Source of the DNA: Bacteroidota bacterium
GTDB taxonomy: Bacteria > Bacteroidota > Ignavibacteria > Kryptoniales > JAKASW01
Direction of reading: 5' to 3'
Length of the DNA stretch: 64,000 nucleotides
Assembly (NCBI GenBank): GCA_021789975.1
Contig: JAJYIT010000005.1
Span: 1 to 64,000 of the forward strand
The notes under the pieces were generated by a model that was not told the DNA's origin, searched no databases, and saw only the letters and a program-made list of their open reading frames with translations. Position 1 is the stretch's first letter; the number at the start of each line of letters is the position of its first letter. A program made the translations under genes and the position numbers. Positions 18,044-27,133 of this stretch are shown piece by piece.

Positions 18044-19117
18044 TCAAAAAACGTGCCCTCTGCAAAACTTTTTTACCAGGTCATAATTGGCCGTGCCACG
18101 ATACGGGGTGCGGAACACGAGAATGATTCCCGCCTGCCGAAAGGCGATTGCCATTGCATTTTCCAAATAGGAGGGAGTTGCCTTTCTGGACCATGACGAG
18201 TGGGGAGTAAAATATATGCATGGTATGAGCAGAGCCTTCGGAAACATCTTGCCGAAATCCCTGATATTGCCGGGCAGACTCTCAGCCGATATACCGTAAT
18301 TGGGGGACAAACCGGCTTTATGCTGGTATCCCCACTCAACTGCGTTTATGTACGGCAGGTATGGTCGAATCTCATTCTTTCTATGCAGCTGATTCTCGTA
18401 GATGGTAACCCCGAAGAGAAGATTTTGGTTCTCTCTTTTCAGAATCGCGTAAACCTTCTTGACATAGCCGGGAGTGAAGTGGTTTATGTTGTAGAGGAAA
18501 TCGTCAATCATTAATAGTGTAAGATTATCGTGTCTCCTGGAGATCTTCGCGATCGCTTCGGCCCACTTCTGATAATCAAGTCCGTGCGGCGGGTACCGCA
18601 CACCGCCTTCCGACTCGCGGCGCAATCCAGGCTCTTCGGTCGGCGGTACCAACACTACCCATACTTCTATGTGCGCCTTCGAAGCCAGCTTGCAAAATTC
18701 CGGCAGAGCATCGAGCTCTGCCTGCGAATGACTGTCTATCAGATAGCTATAACAATTTACTCCGAGATCCTCCAGCCTGGAGATCATCTCTTTGATTCTC
18801 GGCTTTCCTTCGGCGTCGTATTTCATGCCGGCGTATACAACTACTCTCCGATGGCGAAAGGGAAAAAGTTTTCTGTTGCGCATCAACCTGACAAGGTGCT
18901 CCTCGTTCTCTTTCGCGGTCAATGCCCGGTTACCTCTCGACGAAAGAGAATCCTCTTTCATCCCAGGGTCTGCACTTTCCTCGATGCGATCAGAAGCTCT
19001 AACGGATGATGTGCTTGATCGTACACCGGCATCATAGGCGAAGGCAATTTGACCATTCGTGATAGTTACGAAGCCGGCGATCGATAAGGCCAAGATCAAA
19101 TACCGTACTGATTTCAT
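18044..19117 (-). CDS. Secreted TIM-barrel-like protein of unknown function (IDDF family)
   Basis: A signal peptide (MKSVRYLILALSIAGFVTITNG) is followed by ~70 variable residues and a likely (beta/alpha)8 domain. Strand-like segments are RRVVVYAGMKYD, GVNCYSYLIDSHSQAE, IEVWVVLVPPTEE, LTLLMIDDFLYN, LLFGVTIYENQL and ALLIPCIYFTP. The IDDF and Y-E-N-Q-L motifs recur in the protein at 22117-23388 (IIIDDFFENF, VVVYEDQLG), so the two are probably distant paralogs. An Asp-Asp pair after a hydrophobic strand and a Glu in the next strand recall retaining glycosidases, but this is inference. It sits 26 bp upstream of the beta-helix gene and 60 bp downstream of the TonB receptor, in one transcription direction. 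Confidence 0.75.
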   Translation of the reverse strand: MKSVRYLILALSIAGFVTITNGQIAFAYDAGVRSSTSSVRASDRIEESADPGMKEDSLSSRGNRALTAKENEEHLVRLMRNRKLFPFRHRRVVVYAGMKYDAEGKPRIKEMISRLEDLGVNCYSYLIDSHSQAELDALPEFCKLASKAHIEVWVVLVPPTEEPGLRRESEGGVRYPPHGLDYQKWAEAIAKISRRHDNLTLLMIDDFLYNINHFTPGYVKKVYAILKRENQNLLFGVTIYENQLHRKNEIRPYLPYINAVEWGYQHKAGLSPNYGISAESLPGNIRDFGKMFPKALLIPCIYFTPHSSWSRKATPSYLENAMAIAFRQAGIILVFRTPYRGTANYDLVKKFCRGHVF

Positions 19118-19177
19118 ATTACCTGTCTTTCATGGTTGGAAGGTGTATTCGATGAGACGCTGGGGGAAACAAGTGAT

Positions 19178-22078
19178 TCAGAAACTTGTCTCGAGTCCAA
19201 CATCGGCTGTCATGCCGTAAGAATTCTCCGACTGCGGGAAGCTGGATCCACCATTCAGATAAATATCTTGAGCGCCGTTGATGTTGTTTATGTCGAAGAA
19301 AGCGCGGAGGTGATACCATGGCAAGCCCTGTTTAGTGGCAAGATCCCATCTCAGATAGTTTGCTCCATACTCTCTCAGCTCGGGCCAGAAATTTGCTCCT
19401 TGAAAAACATTGGACTGAAACAGCATAGACACACGAATTGAAAATTCTTTGTAATCGTAACCGATCGAGAGATTCGCAATGTCATCCGGCTGGTAAATCA
19501 TCCGGTCTGTATAAAACGTATCATTCACGACTTGCTGGTACTTTGGCAAATAAATGGTCGTGACCGTCGCACGTGGATACTTGGCACGCGAGAATATGTG
19601 AGTATAATTTGCACTTAATACCAATCCAGATAGGGGACCAGGAAGATACCAGAAGTGGGTTTCCCAATCTATCTCGGTCCCATAGAGATTGACAATGTTG
19701 GGATTATTCATGGATGTTGACAACGGTTCCCCTTTTGTGTTGCTCGGTATTCCCGGATAATCGGCCGGGTTTACCACGTAAGTGTTCACCGGGAATATCA
19801 GATTTCGAATATGCTTAAGGAAACCGTCCACTGTCAGTAAGCCAACGGTGTTGTTATAAATGGAAAAAATGGCGTCGTAATTTGTCGAATGTGCAGGCTT
19901 AAGGGCATAGTTATTCCAGACAACGCTCGCGTACCCGATATTGATCCTAGGAGTAATTGCATCATAGGATGGATATGTCAGAGTGTTGGTATACGCAAGA
20001 TGAACTTGCAGCCATGAAAGGGGTCTGACAATAAGATGTACCATGGGGAGCCAGAATCCGTGCGTTTCCTCGAAGGTTGTATCGTGGTACTCATAAGAAA
20101 GCGGAGTCTGTGTACCTCTGGGAGCCGTGTATGTAGTTGAGAGCTGCTGGAACCTTACTCCCGGCAGAAATGTCAAGTTCTGACCCAGGTTCAGTGTATA
20201 CATGATGTAAGCAGCGCTTTCTCGCTCAAATCCCGAATAGTTATTTGTCGTGGAAATAAAATCGTTTGTCGCAACATCAGTTTGATAGTCATACGACTGC
20301 GGAGGTGGAGCTTGGTTGATAACATTCATTACCTGATGCATCAATCCCACATTCAAGGGTGCCCCCATGGAGTATTGACCGTTCAAAAAATTCCCGTAGC
20401 TGAAATTAGGATCCACAAAAAGAGTCATCGGCAGATAGATACTGCCGGATGGAACCGAGCTCTGCATCCACGGAAAAGCATTTAGGATCGCCTGAATAGT
20501 CGTATCTATGCCGTTTATTTGGAAGCGGTTGGCTTGACTCGCGTAATTATAAGACTTTATTGTGTATCTATATGCTCCGCCGAATTTCAGGACGCTCGTA
20601 ATATCCCGCGAAAAATTGATATTTGACATGAAGTCGACCTGGGCCGATAGCTGGCGATTTCGGGAGAGGCTGCTCGACTGCTGGGCAGTTTGAAAATAGG
20701 TCTGGGACAGATCGTTCTTTGCAAGTGTCGGGACGACCTGGGGATTCAGACGCTGATAGTTCACGTTATTCAGGCCAACATTGGTCTGCAAAAAACTGAA
20801 CCTCAGAAGGTTCGGAACTGATGTCTGCGAATATGAGTGTGCCAGTTTCGCATCGACCGAGAAAAGCGGGAACGTCTTCCTTATGTCGAGGAGGTCGGTG
20901 ATGATGTCCAGTATGCTCTTCTCGTCTGTTGCGGAATAGCTGTGTGTATTGTCAACGAGATCGTAGCTCTCGTTTCTTATCTGTTCCTCGGTATTGCCTG
21001 AACTGAGGAAGTTCATGAAGCCGACCTTGAATGTGGGTTGCCTGTAGTCCATGACCACTTCAGCACCGTAACGTTCCCTATACCTCGGTATGTCGGTCAG
21101 ACCCAGGTACTGCATGTAGACGGGGTTGACTTTGCCAAGTTGGGGTGCGTTCAGGTTGTAGGAAGCACCGAGTTCATTTGCAGTCAAGTTGCGTCCTTCA
21201 ACGTTAGCCTCAGCAAATACTCCGAACCGATTATTGAAAAAGCGGGACTCTGCAGTACCTACGACTTTGTAGTCAGAATGAGTGCTCGTCAAAGCATTGT
21301 AGCCACCCTGAGCAAGCAAAGTGCTACGGATTCCCTTGACGGCTTCGCTCGCTTCTCTTAACTGAAGGTTCACCACTCCTCCAACGGCCGCCGCGTCCAT
21401 GTCAGGAGTAATCGCTTTGATTACCTGTATGCCTCCAAGCATGTTTGAAGATATGTCGCTCAAATCGACGGCTCGACTCGATGAGACGTTTGGAGGAACT
21501 TCAATTCCGTCAATCGTAATTTCATTATACTGTGGCGCCAGGCCGCGTATCACCACCTGTGCACCTTCCCCCCCCGACCTGACAAGAGAAACACCCGGGA
21601 GCCTTCCAATTGATTCAGCCGCATTTGCGTCGGGGAGCTCACGGATTCGTGCCGCTGAGACGACATTCATTATCTGGTCAGACGAAAGCTGCTGGTTGAT
21701 TGCAGAATTCTGACCGGCAGCCTGTGCTGTCACGACAACTTCTTTCCCTTTCACTCCAACCGCCCGCAGACTAAAGTCGCGTCTTGTGGCGCCATTTGAC
21801 AAAACTTCGATGCTGAATTCCCGGTTGTCATAGCCTACGTAGGAAGCTCGGATCCTGTATTTGCCTGCAGGCACGTCGTTCACCACGAAGTGACCATCCT
21901 CATTAGACACCGCACCCATACTCGTTCCGACGAGAAGTACATTTGCGCCAAAGAGAGGTTTGCCTGTTTGAGCGTCCCTGACGTATCCTTTGACTATGCC
22001 GCTTGCTGCAAATGCTTCCGGTGGAATTGAACACGCCGCCAACACCGCCAGGATCAGTGGTAGAATTTTTCTGTGCAT
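19178..22078 (-). CDS. Large TonB-dependent receptor (carboxypeptidase-regulatory fused)
   Basis: A 966-aa outer-membrane receptor, probably for oligosaccharides released by the neighbouring secreted enzymes. Start ATG at 22078 follows AGAGGGC. A signal peptide (to about AFAAS) leads to a regulatory Ig-like domain (VKGYVRDAQTGKPLFGANV, NEDGHFVVNDVPAGKYRIR) and then a plug (ESIGRLPGVSLVRSGGEGA, VVIRGLAPQYNEITIDG, DMDAAAVGGVVNLQLREA). The plug style resembles TonB receptors of carbohydrate-scavenging systems of the Caulobacter/Xanthomonas type (TIGR01782-like), not SusC. A beta-barrel of ~700 residues follows. No SusD homolog is seen anywhere in the array, so the import system differs from a classic Bacteroidetes PUL. 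Confidence 0.92.
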   Translation of the reverse strand: MHRKILPLILAVLAACSIPPEAFAASGIVKGYVRDAQTGKPLFGANVLLVGTSMGAVSNEDGHFVVNDVPAGKYRIRASYVGYDNREFSIEVLSNGATRRDFSLRAVGVKGKEVVVTAQAAGQNSAINQQLSSDQIMNVVSAARIRELPDANAAESIGRLPGVSLVRSGGEGAQVVIRGLAPQYNEITIDGIEVPPNVSSSRAVDLSDISSNMLGGIQVIKAITPDMDAAAVGGVVNLQLREASEAVKGIRSTLLAQGGYNALTSTHSDYKVVGTAESRFFNNRFGVFAEANVEGRNLTANELGASYNLNAPQLGKVNPVYMQYLGLTDIPRYRERYGAEVVMDYRQPTFKVGFMNFLSSGNTEEQIRNESYDLVDNTHSYSATDEKSILDIITDLLDIRKTFPLFSVDAKLAHSYSQTSVPNLLRFSFLQTNVGLNNVNYQRLNPQVVPTLAKNDLSQTYFQTAQQSSSLSRNRQLSAQVDFMSNINFSRDITSVLKFGGAYRYTIKSYNYASQANRFQINGIDTTIQAILNAFPWMQSSVPSGSIYLPMTLFVDPNFSYGNFLNGQYSMGAPLNVGLMHQVMNVINQAPPPQSYDYQTDVATNDFISTTNNYSGFERESAAYIMYTLNLGQNLTFLPGVRFQQLSTTYTAPRGTQTPLSYEYHDTTFEETHGFWLPMVHLIVRPLSWLQVHLAYTNTLTYPSYDAITPRINIGYASVVWNNYALKPAHSTNYDAIFSIYNNTVGLLTVDGFLKHIRNLIFPVNTYVVNPADYPGIPSNTKGEPLSTSMNNPNIVNLYGTEIDWETHFWYLPGPLSGLVLSANYTHIFSRAKYPRATVTTIYLPKYQQVVNDTFYTDRMIYQPDDIANLSIGYDYKEFSIRVSMLFQSNVFQGANFWPELREYGANYLRWDLATKQGLPWYHLRAFFDINNINGAQDIYLNGGSSFPQSENSYGMTADVGLETSF

Positions 22079-22116
22079 TTTGCCCTCTTGGAGTAGATAA
22101 TGCCTATTCGATCATG

Positions 22117-23388
22117 CTATTGCTTTAATTGTATTTCAGGCAATACGATTTGCATTCCTGGTTGCAATTCAACGTCAAATGTCCTCGGTTGATATGGAGC
22201 CTTAGCAACCGCGACTTCATATGACGAGCCGCTATTTTTTCCGGCCCAGCCACCGAAGCTATATTCGCCGCCGTCCGAAGTGAACTTTCTTGAAACGAGC
22301 TGAATGTATTTTCCTGTTAACCTTTGTACCGTCACGAGTGCATTTGCCACCGGGTTGCCGGTATGAGCGTCGATCACCGTTCCGGTCGCCTCGCCAAGAT
22401 TTGGATAATAAAGGCTGTCCAGGAACGGAGGAATTGCCAGTGAGTCCCAGCGCTGCTGAGTTATGTACTGTTGGGTCAACCATGGCGCGGAGAAGAGAAG
22501 CACTCCATTGATCTCTCCCTGATCATACATGTCTATGGAATTTTGAATCAAGTACTTAATCCCGACCGGCGTCATTTGCTCGAGAGAATTCTTGAAATAC
22601 ACACCCACTATTATCCTCTTGCTAGGATAATTCTGCTTGACGGTACTTATGTATTGATCAAGATTCGTATAGTTCTCGTTCTGATGGTGCATCCACAAAT
22701 TCACGCCGTCGATAGAGTTGACGACCGACTGGCTGGAAATGCCGAGTTGATCCTCATACACAACCACATAGAGTTTCAGATTCGGAGTAGTGGCCTGAGA
22801 TGTATCCTCAACATTCCCGTTTCCATCCAGTGTTTTTCCTTCGAGCGCCTCCCTGATCTGCTGCAGTTGAGCAAGAGTTATCTTCCCTTCCTGAAAATTC
22901 TCAAAGAAATCGTCGATGATAATGCCCGAAATCTGTGGATACTCCTTCGACAATTCCGAGAACCGGTGGGCGCCCTGGATCATCCCGGGCGATTGTGCGA
23001 AAGGCTGGAGAGCTGAGGTATCCCCCGGCTGATTGACCACCCCGCCTTCCGAGGGCGGCCGTAATATTCCGTAGACTTTGTTTGTATTCCAAACCGTGCA
23101 ATTGTCCACAAGGTTTGTTTGGAACGTATATCCGTAGTACTGTGCTTGAGAAATGACGGCATTGATTCCAAAGTTGAATGCGGTTTGAATCAATTCTCCC
23201 GAAGGCCAGCCCCAGCCGCCGTATATCGTTCCGGTCGAGTTGTGGTACAGTCCGATGAAGCCCGGTATATTTTGAGTGACCGGAGTTGAACTTGTAGGAC
23301 TGACTATCCCGCTGCAATACGGCGATTTTGAACAGCTATCGAGTATTACAAAAGAAACGCACAAGAAAACGATCGCCCATTTAAGCAT
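22117..23388 (-). CDS. Lipoprotein with TIM-barrel-like domain and C-terminal regulatory Ig-like domain
   Basis: Unknown function; surface or periplasmic lipoprotein of 423 aa. The ATG at 23388 has an excellent GAGGTG six nt upstream and opens a lipoprotein signal (MLKWAIVFLCVSFVILDSC, lipid Cys at residue 19); the longer frame to 23484 would start inside the previous gene's 3' end. The body has barrel-like strands: FIGLYHNSTGTIYGGW, ISGIIIDDFFENFQ, LKLYVVVYEDQL, DGVNLWMHHQNENY, RIIVGVYFKNS and GVLLFSAPW. It shares the IDDF and Y-E-x-Q-L signatures with the protein at 18044-19117. The last ~90 residues are a carboxypeptidase-regulatory-like fold (ATGTVIDAHTGNPVANALV, GGEYSFGGW). It sits 38 bp upstream of the TonB receptor, so a surface glycan-binding or glycan-cleaving role is plausible. 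Confidence 0.8.
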   Translation of the reverse strand: MLKWAIVFLCVSFVILDSCSKSPYCSGIVSPTSSTPVTQNIPGFIGLYHNSTGTIYGGWGWPSGELIQTAFNFGINAVISQAQYYGYTFQTNLVDNCTVWNTNKVYGILRPPSEGGVVNQPGDTSALQPFAQSPGMIQGAHRFSELSKEYPQISGIIIDDFFENFQEGKITLAQLQQIREALEGKTLDGNGNVEDTSQATTPNLKLYVVVYEDQLGISSQSVVNSIDGVNLWMHHQNENYTNLDQYISTVKQNYPSKRIIVGVYFKNSLEQMTPVGIKYLIQNSIDMYDQGEINGVLLFSAPWLTQQYITQQRWDSLAIPPFLDSLYYPNLGEATGTVIDAHTGNPVANALVTVQRLTGKYIQLVSRKFTSDGGEYSFGGWAGKNSGSSYEVAVAKAPYQPRTFDVELQPGMQIVLPEIQLKQ

Positions 23389-23455
23389 ACTAAACACCTC
23401 TGAATTGTGATTGCGGCATGAGGAGACTCCGCCAACCCGCATTACCATGATATTC

Positions 23456-25657
23456 TCATTTCCCGGTTTGTTCAGACATTCCAATCAACCTGTAACCGCG
23501 AGGCATGACTTGTATCTTGAGTGCCGCATTATCTTTCGACTTCGCTAATTCTTTTCCAGTGACGAGATCTTCCCAATCTTGTGTCTCTCCTTTTGAAAAA
23601 GGAGTCAGCGGTCTGAGATCAACCTTAAGCTTCGAATCGTTATGGTTCACTACTGCGGCAACGAAACCCGTTTTCGTCTTCGAAACCGCCACGTCACAAT
23701 TCTGATTTATTCCCACGATGTCAACGTAGCGCTGTACCCCTATGTAGTTTAGTACATCGCGGACAAGGTTCGGGAACTTTCGAGCGGCAATCTGCGCATC
23801 TGTCAAAACTGAAACTACTTTTCCCTTTCCATAATCATTCAAAGCTATCGCAGGAGATCCATCTTCAAATTTCGCAATGACGTTTGCGCCCTCGGTTCTC
23901 CACACCGGAAGTGTCACCCTTCCGAGCTCCCATTTCTTGCCAGTCAGTGTTCTCCTTCGGAAACCAAATTGGTCTATAACGGCGGTATGTGTCTGGCTTC
24001 TCCCGGTTTTTCCTATCCCAAAGAAAAGAGTACGGTTGTATGTCGTACCCATCGGTATCCTGGGGCCGAATGCGATAATGCTGCCTCCTCCCTCAACGAA
24101 GTGCTTTATCAACTGGCTGTCCGTTTCATTTAAACCAGATAAGCTTGGGAACACCAATACTTCTTTCTCCTTCAACAACCGCCTTAATACCCGACGATTT
24201 TCTTGGAGAGGGTAATATGGTGGGTAAGATTCGTCATGAATTGGTCCCCATGGAAGAATGTCAACCGGGATTCCCATTGTCCTGAATGCATCGAGGGCAC
24301 TGTAATAGCGGCGTTCCCAATTGTATTCCTGAAAGTCCGTCCAGGAAACATAGACAGCCAGTTGGTTCCGGTGTGCGGAAGCCTTGCCGATCAAATCAAA
24401 TGCCTTCATCCCGTCAAAGACTGCTTCACGACTCCGATTGAATTCCTCCCGGTACTGGGGATATCGCCTGATTGTATTGTAAATGACCCCGCTGTAATTG
24501 AACATGATGATGCCATTATTACGCGGAACCGTCGCGGCGCTCAGGAATTGCTGGTAGATGTTGTTATAACCGGCGATATACAAATGCTTCAGGGCGTTCT
24601 CCAGGTAACCGAAAATCTCAACATGTGTCAGGACTATCTTGTTCTGAAGTTCACATGCGCCCGAGGCAATCGAGCCGAAGTCCTTCACCCTCCTGAATGG
24701 AAATTTGATGCGGTTGTCCGGCCGGTAACTTGCCATCACCATCCCCTGGTAGATAATTATGTCGAGACTCCTGATGGCACTCAGGTAACCGGCGAGCAGC
24801 GGGTTATCCATGTACGGCGCGCACGCGGTGAGCAATCCCGGATCTACCTTCTTAACGTAGTTGCAGAACTTCCTCACATATGGAGCGTAGTAGATGCCGC
24901 TCCCTTCCTGATAGGAGTAGAACCCGACAAGAGATGGATGACTCCCGTAAAGGTTGTATAGCTCCTTGATGATTTCATTTGTGTTTTCCATTCGCTCGTG
25001 GGGCGGGATCTTTCCGGTCATGTCCCAGCTGACCGACAGCATGACAGAGATCCCGTTTTCGTCGGCGCACTTCAATAGAGTGCCGAGGTAACTCTGATCG
25101 ATTGCAGGAGAACTATCCATGTTGCAGATTTTCGATCTGTAGTAAACTTTCCGGGAAGTAATTATGGTGTGTGCTATAAGAAAGTTCGCTCCAAAGTCCT
25201 TAATCTGTCGGATGTATTTGTCCATATCGGCTTTGAGATCTTTCGGATCGAAGACTCCTATCATACAGAAATCACCGATGATCTTCTTGAGCAGGAATAT
25301 CGATTTTCCAACGGCCGTCGGATTGGCCTCTTTCCCGATCCATGCCTTAATCGCATAAAGTCCCTGGGGAGCATTTTTGCCGACAATGAAGCGTGAATCG
25401 TAGAGGGAACTCTTCACTTTTGTCAGGCTGAGCGGAATCGCACCTTTGTCGGGAATAAGAATCTCAGCGTTGAGCGGTCTTTCGTCCGAGGATTTGATTG
25501 TGATTATCACGGTGTCGCCGACAGTCACTTTGGTCGGGTTGGCCGTGACTCTAATAACCTGAGCCGATAGTTTGATAACCGGGAGAGCGGTGATTAGAAA
25601 CACGGAAACGGCAATGAGCCGGAGAATAATGCGGATGGAGATGTGTTCAGATGTCAA
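23456..25657 (-). CDS. Secreted glycosidase-like protein (TIM barrel plus GATase-like domain)
   Basis: A 733-aa exported protein of uncertain activity. Translation probably starts at TTG 25657, overlapping the stop of the upstream epimerase gene by four bases (TTGA). The N-terminus is a signal-anchor (IILRLIAVSVFLITALPVI). After an Ig-like segment (PTKVTVGDTVIITIKSSDER), a TIM-barrel region runs from IIGDFCMIGVFDP through VMLSVSWDM, LVGFYSYQEGSGIYY, LLTACAPYM and IIIYQGMVM, resembling DUF4434/GH42-like folds. A domain like the class I amidotransferase or beta-galactosidase trimerisation fold follows (EVLVFPSLSGL, FVEGGGSIIAFGPR). The gene at 27134-29998 shares this architecture. The candidate catalytic acid is the Glu in YSYQEGSG; this is a guess. 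Confidence 0.75.
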   Translation of the reverse strand: MTSEHISIRIILRLIAVSVFLITALPVIKLSAQVIRVTANPTKVTVGDTVIITIKSSDERPLNAEILIPDKGAIPLSLTKVKSSLYDSRFIVGKNAPQGLYAIKAWIGKEANPTAVGKSIFLLKKIIGDFCMIGVFDPKDLKADMDKYIRQIKDFGANFLIAHTIITSRKVYYRSKICNMDSSPAIDQSYLGTLLKCADENGISVMLSVSWDMTGKIPPHERMENTNEIIKELYNLYGSHPSLVGFYSYQEGSGIYYAPYVRKFCNYVKKVDPGLLTACAPYMDNPLLAGYLSAIRSLDIIIYQGMVMASYRPDNRIKFPFRRVKDFGSIASGACELQNKIVLTHVEIFGYLENALKHLYIAGYNNIYQQFLSAATVPRNNGIIMFNYSGVIYNTIRRYPQYREEFNRSREAVFDGMKAFDLIGKASAHRNQLAVYVSWTDFQEYNWERRYYSALDAFRTMGIPVDILPWGPIHDESYPPYYPLQENRRVLRRLLKEKEVLVFPSLSGLNETDSQLIKHFVEGGGSIIAFGPRIPMGTTYNRTLFFGIGKTGRSQTHTAVIDQFGFRRRTLTGKKWELGRVTLPVWRTEGANVIAKFEDGSPAIALNDYGKGKVVSVLTDAQIAARKFPNLVRDVLNYIGVQRYVDIVGINQNCDVAVSKTKTGFVAAVVNHNDSKLKVDLRPLTPFSKGETQDWEDLVTGKELAKSKDNAALKIQVMPRGYRLIGMSEQTGK

Positions 25658-27033
25658 TTATGATTTTCTTTTTTCGCCGCTGCAGGCCAAGCAGGCCGCC
25701 CGTCATTTCTTATCAACTCATCAAGTGCTAAGTACGTCAACATGAGATGGCGGGGCAAATGGTAATTCTCTATGCGGTCATAATGAGGGGTGAAAGTGAC
25801 TTTTCTGTCCGCCGCCGTTATCCATAAATGGTATCCATAACGCTTGAGCCAGTATTTGTCAACCATATACTGGTACATATTCGCGAACCACCTTTTTGCC
25901 CATTCGTCCCCGGACTGTTCAATGAGCACCATCATGCCGTTCAAAGCTTCTTCCTGCGCCCAGAGAACTTTTGGGGTCCTTTTGATTTCCCAAAGGTCGA
26001 GGTCTACGTTGTTCAGGCTTCTGAGTCCTCCCGAATAGACCTGGTCCCACGCGACTTCCACATGGCGCTTGAATCTTTCCGCGGCGGTTCGAAACAGATT
26101 CAAATCCTTAGAACTGGCCGCCTGCTCCATTATCGGTCGAAAGGTCTCGATAGAGTGACCCGTATACACAAACTCAGAAAGATAATTATCCGGACGCGAG
26201 TAATCGTGATTGAGAAGCTCGTTGTTCAGCCTGAATTCCGGGTTGAAGTGTTTGTTTATCACGGCGTCGATGCACTTTGATCTTATTTCTTCGAGATCCG
26301 GGTCGCTTCGGTGTTCAAGCATTTCGTTGATCGTCGTGATCATCACCATCGCATGGCCCTGGATCCTGGCTCCCGGAAAAGTAATTACTTTTGGACCGGA
26401 GTAGTCCGCAACGATTCGCGGGTAATAGTCTGGTCGGTTATAGACCTTCCAGCATTTCATCATGATCTCTTTCGCAGTGTTCCAGTACTTCTGTTCGCCG
26501 GTGGCAAAAGAATACTCCGTTAGTCCTTCGGCCACGAAAACACTTCCGTAGATTCTCTTCGACGGGGGCGTAAGCGGTTTGCCTTCACGAGAGATCACCG
26601 ACGGCCAGAGATTGTCACCCGAAGGCTTGGTTTTCATTATCAACTTCAAAGAGTCGGTCGCTACATCAAGGTACTTTTCATCTTTGCCAAAATGTCTGTA
26701 CAGGAATGAGTAGACCCAGATCCCCCTTCCTTCGAACCAGGTTCGCTTCTTCGTGTTGATCCTCGTCCCATCCCTGTCGTCGTTGCACATAAATCCGCCA
26801 TATTTATGGTCAATGACGTACTTATCCATGAAAGGAAGGAAATCGTCAAAGAGATAGTAATGATAATCTTCGCGGAGTTTCTTCAAGGACAGGTCGCCGA
26901 ACATCAGTTGAGTGGATTCTTCCATTCTTTTCTGTTGGCCGAGATCGTCTTCTTTTGCCAGGTTCTTGGCTCCGACATACTTTGCTGCCAGGATGCTTCC
27001 AATTGAAGCAGCAACAAACTTCCGCCTGTCCAT
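25654..27033 (-). CDS. AGE-family (N-acylglucosamine 2-epimerase-like) protein with Tat-like signal
   Basis: A 459-aa member of the N-acylglucosamine 2-epimerase/cellobiose 2-epimerase fold. This (alpha/alpha)6 barrel interconverts C2 epimers or isomerises sugars. The N-terminus MDRRKFVAASIGSILAAKYV has a twin-arginine-like signal, suggesting export to the periplasm, unusual for characterised AGE enzymes. Family-like segments are GGFMCNDDRDG, RTWFEGRGIWVYSFLYRH, RIQGHAMVMI, VYTGHSIETFRPI and KVLWAQEEALNGMM; the His and Arg/Glu residues of the barrel centre appear present. Its stop overlaps the start of the next gene by four bases, so the two are translationally coupled. In this context it may act on oligosaccharides from the secreted lyase or glycosidases. 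Confidence 0.82.
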   Translation of the reverse strand: MDRRKFVAASIGSILAAKYVGAKNLAKEDDLGQQKRMEESTQLMFGDLSLKKLREDYHYYLFDDFLPFMDKYVIDHKYGGFMCNDDRDGTRINTKKRTWFEGRGIWVYSFLYRHFGKDEKYLDVATDSLKLIMKTKPSGDNLWPSVISREGKPLTPPSKRIYGSVFVAEGLTEYSFATGEQKYWNTAKEIMMKCWKVYNRPDYYPRIVADYSGPKVITFPGARIQGHAMVMITTINEMLEHRSDPDLEEIRSKCIDAVINKHFNPEFRLNNELLNHDYSRPDNYLSEFVYTGHSIETFRPIMEQAASSKDLNLFRTAAERFKRHVEVAWDQVYSGGLRSLNNVDLDLWEIKRTPKVLWAQEEALNGMMVLIEQSGDEWAKRWFANMYQYMVDKYWLKRYGYHLWITAADRKVTFTPHYDRIENYHLPRHLMLTYLALDELIRNDGRPAWPAAAKKENHN

Positions 27034-27133
27034 CTTTTACAACTCCGTCTCAAAGTACGTGCTTGAAGGAACACAGCAAAGGGTGTGACTATCGTTCAAA
27101 ATTAGGACAACCATCAGAGTTTCAAACCTAACT

